Source of the DNA: JBBDNC01 sp040877875
GTDB lineage: Bacteria > Bacteroidota > Rhodothermia > Balneolales > Balneolaceae
Direction of reading: 5' to 3'
Length of the DNA stretch: 15,692 nt
NCBI GenBank assembly: GCA_040877875.1
Contig: JBBDNC010000144.1
Coordinates: forward strand, 1-15,692
Part shown: one piece after another, positions 1-6,884 of the stretch
Numbering within the stretch: the stretch's first letter is position 1
Layout of the letters: every line of letters starts with the position of its first letter
The notes under the pieces: generated by a model
What the model was told of the DNA's origin: nothing
The model's input: the letters and a program-made list of their open reading frames with translations, nothing else
The model's database searches: none
Translations under genes and position numbers: made by a program

Positions 1-35
1 TGAAAAGGCAAAACGCAGAACGCAAAATTTATTCT

Positions 36-51
36 TCTCACTTCTCACTCT
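36..51. repeat. Short direct repeat, copy 1
   Basis: TCTCACTTCTCACTCT here matches TCTCACTTCTTACTCT at 6485-6500 in 15 of 16 bases, in the same orientation. Both copies sit near a GCGTTTTG- or GCAAAA-type stretch. This copy supplies the last codons and stop of the amidohydrolase-like gene. It may be a low-complexity intergenic microsatellite. Its significance depends on the genome-wide copy number. Confidence 0.4.
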
Positions 52-1246
52 TTACCACTTTCCCGTCTACAATCACAACGGAAGCTTTAGTGGTGTATTC
101 AAATGGATCCCCGTCAAAGAGAACGACATCTGCGTCTTTGCCGCTTTCAAGGGTTCCCACCCTGTTATCAATTCCCAAAACGGCAGCGGCGTCAATCGTG
201 AGGGCCTTAAGGGCACTTTCATAATCCAGCCCGTTGGCTACAGCGATAGCTGCTTCAAAAAGAACCACACGCGTTTTCGGAACGTAACCTTCGTATCCGC
301 TTTGGAACAGAACGGGGATCCCCTCTTCAGCAAGTTTGCCGGCTGTTTCAAAACTGGCGTTCTGTGTTCCCCCCGAGGTTCGTACCATGGTCGGATGAAT
401 GAGGACCGGAACCCCGGCCTGACTGATTTCTTCCTGTACGAGGTAAGCTTCAGCGGCCCCTTCGAGGAGCATCCTGAAACCGAACTCCCTTTGAAGGCGG
501 AGGGCTGTCATAATGTCGTTAGCACGCTGGACATGAAACATTCCATAGATTTTACCCTCGATAAGATCGGCCATAATCTCCCTGGCCAGATCCTTTTCCG
601 GGGGGTCGTCGGATTGTCGGTTCTCGGCATATTGTCGGCCGTTGATCAGTTGCTGTCGGAGAATGGCAACGGCTTTAGCCCGGGTCCCCGGTGTGCTGTA
701 ATCATTGTGGATGCCGGCTCCGAGTGTGATGGAAATGGCAGTAACTGAATCCACGAGCGCCTGATCGAGAGTATTACCGGAGGTTTTGGCAATCATCGTT
801 TGGCCACTTACAACCGCCCCGGGCCCATGGCCGGTATGTACCGTGGTTATTCCCTTGTCCAAAAGAAACTTTACCAGATCTTCCCGGGCATTATAGGCGT
901 CAATGGCCCGCAGTTCCGGCTGAAAGGCATTCGATAATTCAAGCTGGTCCTGATCGTGCTCCTGGTTCAGGATTCCCGACAAACCGACAACCGAACGGGC
1001 ATCAATCAGGCCGGGGGTTACAACTTTCGCTTCATAAACCTCATAGTCGTTTGGGATAGAGACCCGGTCGGCCGCTCCCACCTGCTCAATTTTTCCATTC
1101 TGAATCAAAACCACACCGTCGGAAACAGGATCGCCGTTCATGGTATAGACGGTCTCCCCTTTTACAGCAATTTGGGCAGAGGCCTCTCCCGGATAGAAGG
1201 CGATAATCAATACACAAACGGATACTATACTTTTCAAAATATTCAT
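38..1246 (-). CDS. Exported amidohydrolase-fold protein lacking metal ligands (probable pseudoenzyme)
   Basis: A 402-residue protein with a cleavable signal peptide (hydrophobic residues about 7-17, likely cut after ASA near residue 24), so probably periplasmic. The fold is amidohydrolase-like: N-terminal beta-sandwich, the VTPGLID entry strand (76-82), a barrel, and the closing GTLESGKDADVVLFDGDP segment (364-381). Aligned by eye to its upstream neighbour, the HxH pair is replaced by R84 and V86, the barrel histidines by Q240, E262 and G263, and the catalytic Asp by G317; only H238 is kept. Hydrolase chemistry is therefore doubtful, and a structural or regulatory role is inferred. The ATG shares ATGA with the neighbour's stop, and a strong purine-rich AGGGGGGA lies just upstream (complement 1252-1259), implying translational coupling. 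From memory, Bacteroidota amidohydrolase-like proteins with a degenerate HxH exist, so this may be family-wide. Substrate unknown. Confidence 0.85.
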   Translation of the reverse strand: MNILKSIVSVCVLIIAFYPGEASAQIAVKGETVYTMNGDPVSDGVVLIQNGKIEQVGAADRVSIPNDYEVYEAKVVTPGLIDARSVVGLSGILNQEHDQDQLELSNAFQPELRAIDAYNAREDLVKFLLDKGITTVHTGHGPGAVVSGQTMIAKTSGNTLDQALVDSVTAISITLGAGIHNDYSTPGTRAKAVAILRQQLINGRQYAENRQSDDPPEKDLAREIMADLIEGKIYGMFHVQRANDIMTALRLQREFGFRMLLEGAAEAYLVQEEISQAGVPVLIHPTMVRTSGGTQNASFETAGKLAEEGIPVLFQSGYEGYVPKTRVVLFEAAIAVANGLDYESALKALTIDAAAVLGIDNRVGTLESGKDADVVLFDGDPFEYTTKASVVIVDGKVVKSEK

Positions 1247-2562
1247 CGGAGTCCCCCCTGGTGATCATCATGTCCATAGGATGTACGCTGGATAACCTTG
1301 TATCCACCGGTGGCATATTTTCGGTCTTCGGGATTCTCCCGGTCCCAGATCTTTTCACCGTTAATCCAGGTTTCCTCAATTTTTGTATAGACACTGAACG
1401 GGTCACCGGACAATACGATAAAATCTGCGTCTTTGCCGGTTTCGAGAGACCCGATCCGGTCTTCCAGATCCATCATCCGGGCATTGGCAAGGGTCACGGA
1501 TTCAAGTGCTTTTTCCCGGCTCATGCCTTCCCGCATACCAAAGGCGGCCGACCGTAAAAAAAGACGGGAGTCCGTTACGCTATCGTCCGTGTGATATCCA
1601 AAATCCACACCGGCCTCTTCGAGAATGCGTCCGGTTTTGTAGTAGAGATCCCTTGCCTCCAGTTTTCCTCCCGGGGAGTCGAGGACAATAATGGAAGCCG
1701 GATATCCGGATTCAGCAATCTCATCCGGAATTTTCCATGCTTCGGTAATATGATGCAGAACCATACTATAACCGAATTCATCAGCCAGGCGAATAGCTGT
1801 CAGAATATCGTCATGCCGGTGAGTATGATTGTGGACTCTTCGTTTACCTTCCAGGACTTCTACCAAGGTTTCCATCTCCAGGTCACGTTCCGGCATTTTT
1901 TCAGGATCCCCGTCAGCCGCGTCAATTTTGGCTTTATATTCCCGGGCTTTTATATACAGGTTACGGACCAGTGCGGCCGACTTGGCCCGGGTACCGGGAA
2001 AAGGGGGTTCCCGGAGAGAGTTGGTACCGTTTGCCATCTTGAGTCCGCCGTAAATATTGTTCTCCACATCGGTGTAAACCAGCATTTCTTCAATCGTATT
2101 GGCCGGTTTGAGTTTGATATAGACGGTTTGTCCGCTCATCAAATGACCGGAACCGGGCATCACGTTAACCGTTGTCAGGCCACCTGCAAGAGCTCTTTTG
2201 ATGGTATCACTCTGCGGATCAATTGAGTCCATAATCCGAACATCCGGATGCAGTGCGGACGACTGGTCACCCCCGTCGCCGCTCCCGATATGGGAATGGG
2301 AATCAACAAGCCCCGGCATGATTACTTTTCCGGAGACGTCAATCCGTTCGGCATTTGATGGAATGTTAACCTGGCCAGCGGCTCCTACGGCTGTAATTTT
2401 ACCGTTTTCTGTGACCAGTACGCCATTGCTGTAGGTATCTCCTGTAACAGTAATAATTTCCGCGCCGGTAAATGCCGTTGCCCGTTCCTGGGCATAGGAT
2501 TCAATTCCGGACACAGAACAACCGATCAGCAGCAAAATACCAAGTGTCCTTGATAGGATCAT
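1243..2562 (-). CDS. Exported amidohydrolase, metal-dependent, possible lipoprotein
   Basis: A 439-residue member of the amidohydrolase superfamily, imidazolonepropionase/prolidase-like branch, which hydrolyses C-N bonds with one or two metal ions. Visible ligands are GLVDSHSH (H89, H91), a histidine cluster HNHTHRH (244-250), H270/H271 and the catalytic aspartate in YHTDD (D326). The family closing motif GSLETGKDADFIVLSGDP is at 371-388. The N-terminus is exported: LLIGC (11-15) fits a lipobox with Ser at +2, though cleavage at SYA-Q25 is also possible. The tail carries HDDHQGG. It is first in a two-gene unit with the ligand-poor paralogue, whose start overlaps its stop by 4 bases. No clear Shine-Dalgarno sequence precedes this ATG. 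An exported dipeptidase or cyclic-amide hydrolase is plausible, but the substrate cannot be read from the sequence. Confidence 0.88.
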   Translation of the reverse strand: MILSRTLGILLLIGCSVSGIESYAQERATAFTGAEIITVTGDTYSNGVLVTENGKITAVGAAGQVNIPSNAERIDVSGKVIMPGLVDSHSHIGSGDGGDQSSALHPDVRIMDSIDPQSDTIKRALAGGLTTVNVMPGSGHLMSGQTVYIKLKPANTIEEMLVYTDVENNIYGGLKMANGTNSLREPPFPGTRAKSAALVRNLYIKAREYKAKIDAADGDPEKMPERDLEMETLVEVLEGKRRVHNHTHRHDDILTAIRLADEFGYSMVLHHITEAWKIPDEIAESGYPASIIVLDSPGGKLEARDLYYKTGRILEEAGVDFGYHTDDSVTDSRLFLRSAAFGMREGMSREKALESVTLANARMMDLEDRIGSLETGKDADFIVLSGDPFSVYTKIEETWINGEKIWDRENPEDRKYATGGYKVIQRTSYGHDDHQGGLR

Positions 2563-2810
2563 AGAAGGTTGCTTTGGTTAAGTATTTAAAGAAGAAAGCA
2601 GCGCACAATATGCAAAAGCGCTCATTTTTTGCACGCGAAGCGAAAACGCAGAAGTAAAAGCATAATTGTCAGTTTCCCGAACAAGGCCTTCTATCCGTAC
2701 AAGTAAGTTGTTTAGCAGGTTTGCAAGCCTTGGAACCCGGTATTTCAGGAGCCAAAAACATGTTTAGCCTCTTCCATTTTGCTTATACGGAAATAAGAAC
2801 TTCTGCTTTT

Positions 2811-3959
2811 TTAGACTGCATTCTGAATCTCATCTACGTAATCCAGTTTCTCCCAGGGAAAATCTTCCCGTCCGAAATGTCCGTATGCTGCGGTTTTTCG
2901 ATAGATCGGACGTTTCAGGTTAAACCGGTCGATGATACCTGCCGGAGTTAAATCAAAAGTTTTGTAAACGGCATCGGCCAGTTTAATATCATCTGTTTTG
3001 CCGCTTCCATAGGTATTCACATTAACAGACACCGGCTCGGCAATTCCAATTGCATAAGCGATTTGAACAAGACACTCTTCGGCAAGTTCTGCGGCAACGA
3101 TATTTTTGGCAATGTGTCGGGCAGCATAGGCAGCACTTCGATCCACCTTGGATGGATCCTTGCCGGAAAAGGCTCCCCCGCCGTGTCCGCCGTGTCCGCC
3201 ATAGGTATCTACAATTATTTTGCGGCCGGTGAGTCCGGTATCACCATGCGGGCCACCGATGACAAACCTTCCGGTTGGATTCACATGCAAGATTGTTTCC
3301 GTATCCATCATATTTTCCGGAATAACACTTGAAACCAGGTGTTTTTTGATATCAGACCGGATTTGAGACTGATCTACGTCATCATCGTGCTGGGTGGAAA
3401 TAACAATCGTAGAGATTCTTTTCGGTTTTCGGTTTTCATCATATTCAACCGTAACCTGGCTTTTACTGTCGGGGGCCAGGTATGGCATCAAAGCAGTATC
3501 CTTGCGGATATGAGCTAATTGCTTTAAAAGTTCATGAGAGTATTGGATAGACATCGGCATCAAAACATCCGTTTCAGTAGAAGCATAGCCAAACATCATC
3601 CCCTGATCACCGGCCCCTTGTTCTTTATCATCACCGGAGTCGACTCCTTGTGCAATATCATCGCTTTGCTGGTGGATCGTTGAGAGAACTCCGCAGGAAT
3701 CTGCATCAAACCGGTAGCTGGGTTTGGTATAACCGATTTCACGAATAACGTCACGAACAATCTCTTGTACTTCAATGTAGGACTTGGTTCTGACCTCACC
3801 GGATACAATGGCAAGACCCGTCGTTACCAGAGTTTCAACAGCCACACGCGAATCAGGATCATCGGCTAACATCGCATCAAGGATAGCGTCAGAAATTTGG
3901 TCGGCAACTTTGTCCGGGTGACCTTCGGAAACAGATTCTGAGGTAAATAGGTGCTTCAT
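2811..3959 (-). CDS. metK: S-adenosylmethionine synthase
   Basis: A cytoplasmic enzyme that makes S-adenosylmethionine from methionine and ATP, working as a tetramer with Mg2+ and K+. The 382-residue length is normal for the family. The N-terminus MKHLFTSESVSEGHPDKVAD carries the ATP/metal residues H14, D16 and K17. GAGDQGMMFGYA (115-126) is the family signature, and the glycine-rich GGGAFSGKDPSKVDRS (260-275) is the second. The start fits the family exactly. No Shine-Dalgarno sequence is visible. The 167-base leader up to ruvB holds a weak sigma70-like pair (TTGTTC, 18 bases, CATAAT; complement 4092-4097 and 4068-4073). I could not recognise a SAM riboswitch in that leader. No strong terminator hairpin follows the stop. 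Confidence 0.98.
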   Translation of the reverse strand: MKHLFTSESVSEGHPDKVADQISDAILDAMLADDPDSRVAVETLVTTGLAIVSGEVRTKSYIEVQEIVRDVIREIGYTKPSYRFDADSCGVLSTIHQQSDDIAQGVDSGDDKEQGAGDQGMMFGYASTETDVLMPMSIQYSHELLKQLAHIRKDTALMPYLAPDSKSQVTVEYDENRKPKRISTIVISTQHDDDVDQSQIRSDIKKHLVSSVIPENMMDTETILHVNPTGRFVIGGPHGDTGLTGRKIIVDTYGGHGGHGGGAFSGKDPSKVDRSAAYAARHIAKNIVAAELAEECLVQIAYAIGIAEPVSVNVNTYGSGKTDDIKLADAVYKTFDLTPAGIIDRFNLKRPIYRKTAAYGHFGREDFPWEKLDYVDEIQNAV

Positions 3960-4126
3960 ATCAATAGTTTTTTTTGGGGTTAAAACGAAGCAAGAAGCTA
4001 CAAAAAATCAGGCACTGTTTCAGATATCTACTAAGAAGGCAAATAACGGGAAAACAGGCCGTATGAGATTATGCAACTCTAATTTTCAATTGAACAAGAA
4101 GCATTTGATTTCCGTTGCAGTTGGTT

Positions 4127-5143
4127 TTACTTGAATAGCCCGGGCTCATGATCTGCGTCCGGGTCGATCCCGAGATACTGGTATCCCCTTGCTGCTGCGA
4201 TTCGCCCTTTGGGGGTTCGCTGCATAAACCCTTCTTTAATCAGGTAAGGCTCATAGACCTCCTCAATCGTGCCTTTATCTTCACCTACAGCCACAGCAAG
4301 AGTTCCAAGACCTACCGGGCCTCCACTATAGGTTTCAATAATAGCTTTCAGGATCCTGACATCCATCTCATCCAAACCGTTTTTATCCACATCGAGAGCA
4401 TTCAAAGCCTTATCGGCGATCTCGGTATCGATCGACTCGAGTCCGTCGACCTGTGCAAAGTCGCGTGTGCGCCTCAAAAGCTTGTTGACGATTCGGGGTG
4501 TCCCACGGCTTCGACGTGCAATTTCGTGTGCCCCCTGTTCCGTAATATGAAAGTTCAGGATTTGGGAAGTGCGAAGTGCGATTCGTTGAAGAAGTTTGAT
4601 ATCATAATAATCAAGCCGCATATCGATTCCGAAGCGTGCCCGAAGGGGTGCTGTCAGCAAGCCTTTTCGGGTCGTTGCTCCCACCAGGGTAAAATGTGAC
4701 AAGTCAATTTGAACACTTCTTGCATTCGGTCCGGAATCGATAACTATATCCAGTTTATAATCCTCCATTGCCGAGTACAGGTATTCCTCTATGATAGGGT
4801 TTAAACGATGAATTTCGTCAATAAACAGAACATCTCCCTCTTCCAGGTTCGTGAGCATTCCGGCCAGGTCGCCCGGTTTTTCGAGTACCGGGCCGGTAGT
4901 CGGTTTGATCTGGACTCCCATTTCATGGGCGATGATGTAGGCCAGCGTCGTTTTTCCCAAACCGGGGGGGCCGGAAAGGATCACATGGTCGAGTGCTTCC
5001 CTGCGTTTTTGTGCTGCCTGGATAAAAACACTCAAATTCTGAATAACCTTGTGCTGCCCGATAAATTCTTCAAGTGAAGAAGGACGGACATTCTGTTCAA
5101 AGGTTTCTTCTTTATCCTCGGGATTCAACAACGGATTTTTCAC
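4127..5143 (-). CDS. ruvB: Holliday junction branch-migration helicase subunit RuvB
   Basis: The AAA+ motor of the RuvABC complex, which drives branch migration of recombination intermediates. Numbering from the chosen GTG: Walker A GPPGLGKTT (58-66), Walker B VLFIDEIH (105-112), sensor 1 GATTR (155-159), arginine-finger region APLRARF (165-171), sensor 2 RGTPRI (213-218), then the C-terminal winged helix with YSGGPVGLGTLAVAVGE. The frame stays open to an ATG at 5293, but that adds 50 residues with no RuvB character. The GTG at 5141-5143 gives 338 residues and the standard opening, so I prefer it. A TATACT (complement 5156-5161) lies 12 bases before the GTG, with TTGTTA 15 bases further out; if used, the leader would be only a few bases. 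ruvA and ruvC are not adjacent. Confidence 0.95.
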   Translation of the reverse strand: MKNPLLNPEDKEETFEQNVRPSSLEEFIGQHKVIQNLSVFIQAAQKRREALDHVILSGPPGLGKTTLAYIIAHEMGVQIKPTTGPVLEKPGDLAGMLTNLEEGDVLFIDEIHRLNPIIEEYLYSAMEDYKLDIVIDSGPNARSVQIDLSHFTLVGATTRKGLLTAPLRARFGIDMRLDYYDIKLLQRIALRTSQILNFHITEQGAHEIARRSRGTPRIVNKLLRRTRDFAQVDGLESIDTEIADKALNALDVDKNGLDEMDVRILKAIIETYSGGPVGLGTLAVAVGEDKGTIEEVYEPYLIKEGFMQRTPKGRIAAARGYQYLGIDPDADHEPGLFK

Positions 5144-5348
5144 GATTCGTGACTCAGTATAATTGGAAGTGAAATTTAACAAATTGAATATGAACGGGAT
5201 CCCCTGCCGGCTGATTTCCCAAACCTTCATCAGGACTGGCCCGAATAAAGTACGGCTCCGATTTTCCGGCCTGGTGACTGAATTTCCCTGCACACATTAA
5301 ATAATAGTTAACTTCTCATTGAAATGCGTAGTACCGAATAATAACAAC

Positions 5349-5371
5349 TTAGATTCATAACTTTAATCTAA
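5349..5371 (-). terminator. AT-rich hairpin after the sigma-factor unit
   Basis: A perfect 7-bp inverted repeat, TTAGATT/AATCTAA, with a 9-base loop. It lies 15 bases past the stop of the small protein at 5387, and the minus strand then reads GTTGTTATTATT. The position suits a terminator or 3'-end stabiliser, but the stem has only one G:C pair and no clean U tract follows. Confidence 0.3.
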
Positions 5372-5386
5372 AATTTCAGAGATGGG

Positions 5387-5719
5387 TTAGTAATCAGATA
5401 GGATATCCGGTTTAGAATTCAATCCGGCAGGGGGATTCGTTGTCTTGAGCTCTTCGAGGGTAGATTTTCTGCTTGCGACGTCCGGGAGGGTGAGCATTGT
5501 GGGATTCGAAGAATCTCCATCCGGGTGACTACGATAATAGTCTCGTGCGTTGACCTCGATTTCAAGCCAGTCAAGATATTTCGGATTTTTGAGGAACTCT
5601 TTCCAGAGTTCATCCTTTTCCATTTCGTTTAATTTTCCTCTTATATAACGATCCAGGGTGTCTAAAAACTCTATTTCTTTCATTTCCAACTGATTCGGTG
5701 CAAAAAGATTCCAATGCAT
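5387..5719 (-). CDS. Small cysteine-free protein downstream of sigma factor; candidate anti-sigma partner
   Basis: A 110-residue protein, or 98 residues if translation begins at the internal ATG at 5681-5683 (MKEIEFLDTLDRYIRG). Neither start has a clear Shine-Dalgarno sequence. The first 60 residues are predicted helical and charged: LDTLDRYIRGKL, then ELWKEFLKNPKYLDWLEIEV. That layout resembles the N-terminal helices of anti-sigma domains. The rest is polar, Pro/Ser/Thr-rich and probably disordered. There is no cysteine, hence no zinc-binding HxxxCxxC motif, and no membrane segment, so it would be a soluble cytoplasmic protein. It lies 38 bases after the sigma gene on the same strand and is probably co-transcribed. 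The anti-sigma role is inferred from position and helix pattern only. I do not recognise the family. Confidence 0.65.
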   Translation of the reverse strand: MHWNLFAPNQLEMKEIEFLDTLDRYIRGKLNEMEKDELWKEFLKNPKYLDWLEIEVNARDYYRSHPDGDSSNPTMLTLPDVASRKSTLEELKTTNPPAGLNSKPDILSDY

Positions 5720-5757
5720 TTACAGGTATGATCCAAAAACCGACTATTCCTTACAAT

Positions 5758-6303
5758 TTATTCTTCAATTTTTTTTCTGACACACTCACGAACCTTTTTG
5801 AAAATGCGATGCTTCCGGGTCCAGACGTTATTAACAGAGATGCCGAATACTTTCGCAATTTCCGAGGCTTCAGCTTCCTCGTGTGTCAGACAATAAATAT
5901 AAAACGATCTGTAAGGTTTTTTTAGCTTGTCGATGCATTCAATATGAATTCTTTGGATTTCTTCATTCAGAAGATTTGAAAGTTGATCGGGTGAGCAGGA
6001 AAGGTCGTTTACCTGATCATCGAGATAACCCGGAGGATCGGATTCCACTTCTTTAAGATAATTATGCCGGCAGCTCATTATCATATAGGAGAGTAAACCG
6101 GATGGGTTTTCTATTCTGTTCTCCTGAATCGCCTCGATGATATATAAAAACATTTTTTGAACGGCATCTTCAGCATCTTCCCTGGAGGCATTCATGCGCA
6201 CCCTTAGCATGCGAATCAGGATGGGAGTCGCTTCCGCAATCATACGGTTGGCGGTTTCCTGATCGCCCTCTTGAATGGCCTTTACGAGAGGTGCATAGTT
6301 CAT
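5758..6303 (-). CDS. ECF-type RNA polymerase sigma factor
   Basis: A 181-residue sigma70-family factor with only regions 2 and 4, typical in size for the ECF group. Region 2 spans about 25-87, with SREDAEDAVQKMFLYIIEAI followed by GLLSYMIMSCRHNYLKEV, the core-binding and -10 recognition helices. A variable linker (88-112) follows. Region 4 is about 115-175, with the helix-turn-helix in ASEIAKVFGISVNNVWTRKHR (146-166). It redirects RNA polymerase to its own promoters; the stimulus is unknown. It is first in a two-gene unit with the small cysteine-free protein. Upstream on the minus strand is a perfect TTGACA (complement 6393-6398), but the best -10 (TATATT, complement 6366-6371) lies 21 bases away, too far for a standard promoter. 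Confidence 0.92.
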   Translation of the reverse strand: MNYAPLVKAIQEGDQETANRMIAEATPILIRMLRVRMNASREDAEDAVQKMFLYIIEAIQENRIENPSGLLSYMIMSCRHNYLKEVESDPPGYLDDQVNDLSCSPDQLSNLLNEEIQRIHIECIDKLKKPYRSFYIYCLTHEEAEASEIAKVFGISVNNVWTRKHRIFKKVRECVRKKIEE

Positions 6304-6484
6304 GCCGCAAGCCTGAATTAAAAAAGATTACACTCAGAAGACGAAGAGCTGATGCAAAAAAGATAAATATATCTCACAGCATTCTTCTCTCTTGTCAATT
6401 GCTGTTGCTGTCAGGACATTATTTCTTGAATTCTGTCCGGTCAAATTTAAAACGAAGTGAACTTTCTTGTTTTGCGTTTTGACG

Positions 6485-6500
6485 TCTCACTTCTTACTCT
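6485..6500. repeat. Short direct repeat, copy 2
   Basis: TCTCACTTCTTACTCT, 15 of 16 bases identical to 36-51 in the same orientation. It is preceded by TTTTGCGTTTTGACG. It lies in non-coding DNA upstream of the sigma gene. Confidence 0.4.
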
Positions 6501-6614
6501 GAGCCCACAAAAATATAGCAGTAAGATAGATGAATTATTAAATGTTACAAGTTTTGGAGTAAAAGAAGACGAAAAGTACTTTGTTTACAGATGTCGGTTC
6601 TTTTTTATTTTAAG

Positions 6615-6661
6615 AGAAGGCTTTGCAAAACCAAGATTTTTGTTCAAGTTCAAAGCCTTCT
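6615..6661. repeat. Perfect 11-bp inverted repeat with nested hairpin
   Basis: AGAAGGCTTTG (6615-6625) pairs perfectly with CAAAGCCTTCT (6651-6661). Inside the 25-base loop, CAAAA (6626-6630) can pair with TTTTG (6638-6642), extending the stem after a bulge. No U tract follows on either strand, so it is not a typical terminator. It could be an operator, an RNA structure or a remnant of a mobile-element end. Confidence 0.55.
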
Positions 6662-6747
6662 AAGAATAAGATTACCTTGAAACGACAGATTTTGACGGAA
6701 GGGAAGAATTTGTATGGGTCCATTTCCTAAAAGGATGGGTGCTGGTG

Positions 6748-6777
6748 TTGTCCGTTCTGGTCAATGCAGACTATATA
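6748..6777 (+). promoter_or_regulatory. Possible sigma70-like promoter for tyrA
   Basis: TTGTCC (6748-6753), an 18-base spacer and TATATA (6772-6777). The next bases, TTTTC, also loosely resemble the Bacteroidota -7 element. Initiation would be near 6784, about 100 bases before tyrA and just ahead of the leader frame. Weak evidence. Confidence 0.28.
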
Positions 6778-6792
6778 TTTTCGAAGGATGTT

Positions 6793-6873
6793 ATGAACCA
6801 ATGCCCGACTCCCTTTCAACGCAGACTCTATTCCGGTCTTATGCCGGGCTGTTTACCTGAAGTCTTTTACTAA
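6793..6873 (+). CDS. Possible 26-residue leader peptide upstream of tyrA
   Basis: A short frame starting MNQCPTPF and ending LPEVFY-stop, with two Phe and two Tyr codons; Phe-Tyr are the last two. AAGGA (6784-6788) lies 4 bases before its ATG, a better ribosome site than anything in front of tyrA. Its stop is 11 bases before the tyrA ATG. GCCCG (6803-6807) can pair with CGGGC (6845-6849), and CCGG (6833-6836) with CCGG (6844-6847). The arrangement would suit translational coupling or aromatic-amino-acid attenuation, but no terminator U tract is visible and chance is a real alternative. Confidence 0.3.
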   Translation: MNQCPTPFQRRLYSGLMPGCLPEVFY

Positions 6874-6884
6874 ATTAACATTCT

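Larger units (their letters stand above)
6304..6884. other. 581-base intergenic region between sigma factor and tyrA
   Basis: The region separates two divergent genes. From left to right it holds the upstream zone of the sigma gene, the second copy of the 16-base direct repeat (6485-6500), an 11-bp inverted repeat (6615-6661), a promoter-like pair (6748-6777) and a leader-like reading frame (6793-6873). A frame on the plus strand has no stop from 6670 to 6873 but has no start before 6793 with a ribosome site and no recognisable domain. I see no tRNA or known RNA gene. Confidence 0.6.

Noticed and set aside
302..748. A 148-codon plus-strand open frame opposite the amidohydrolase-like gene
   Set aside because: It lies wholly within a well-supported minus-strand gene, has no recognisable domain or ribosome site, and its composition is that of an antisense shadow.
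2600..2622. AGCGC/GCGCT inverted repeat followed by CATTTTTT on the plus strand, terminator-like
   Set aside because: The stem is only 5 bp with a 13-base loop, and no plus-strand gene runs into it. It lies in the upstream region of a minus-strand gene.
3960..4126. Possible SAM riboswitch in the metK leader
   Set aside because: Read on the minus strand, I find none of the conserved SAM-I core motifs and no terminator hairpin; a covariance-model scan would settle it.
6457..6663. A 68-codon plus-strand frame (starts MNFLVLRFDV)
   Set aside because: No ribosome site, phenylalanine/lysine-rich AT-biased sequence, and it runs through the direct repeat and into the inverted repeat, so it is probably chance.
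6670..6873. A stop-free plus-strand frame that could be a decayed gene fragment
   Set aside because: No start codon with a ribosome site before 6793, no domain or transposase motif recognised; only its last 26 codons are kept as a possible leader peptide.
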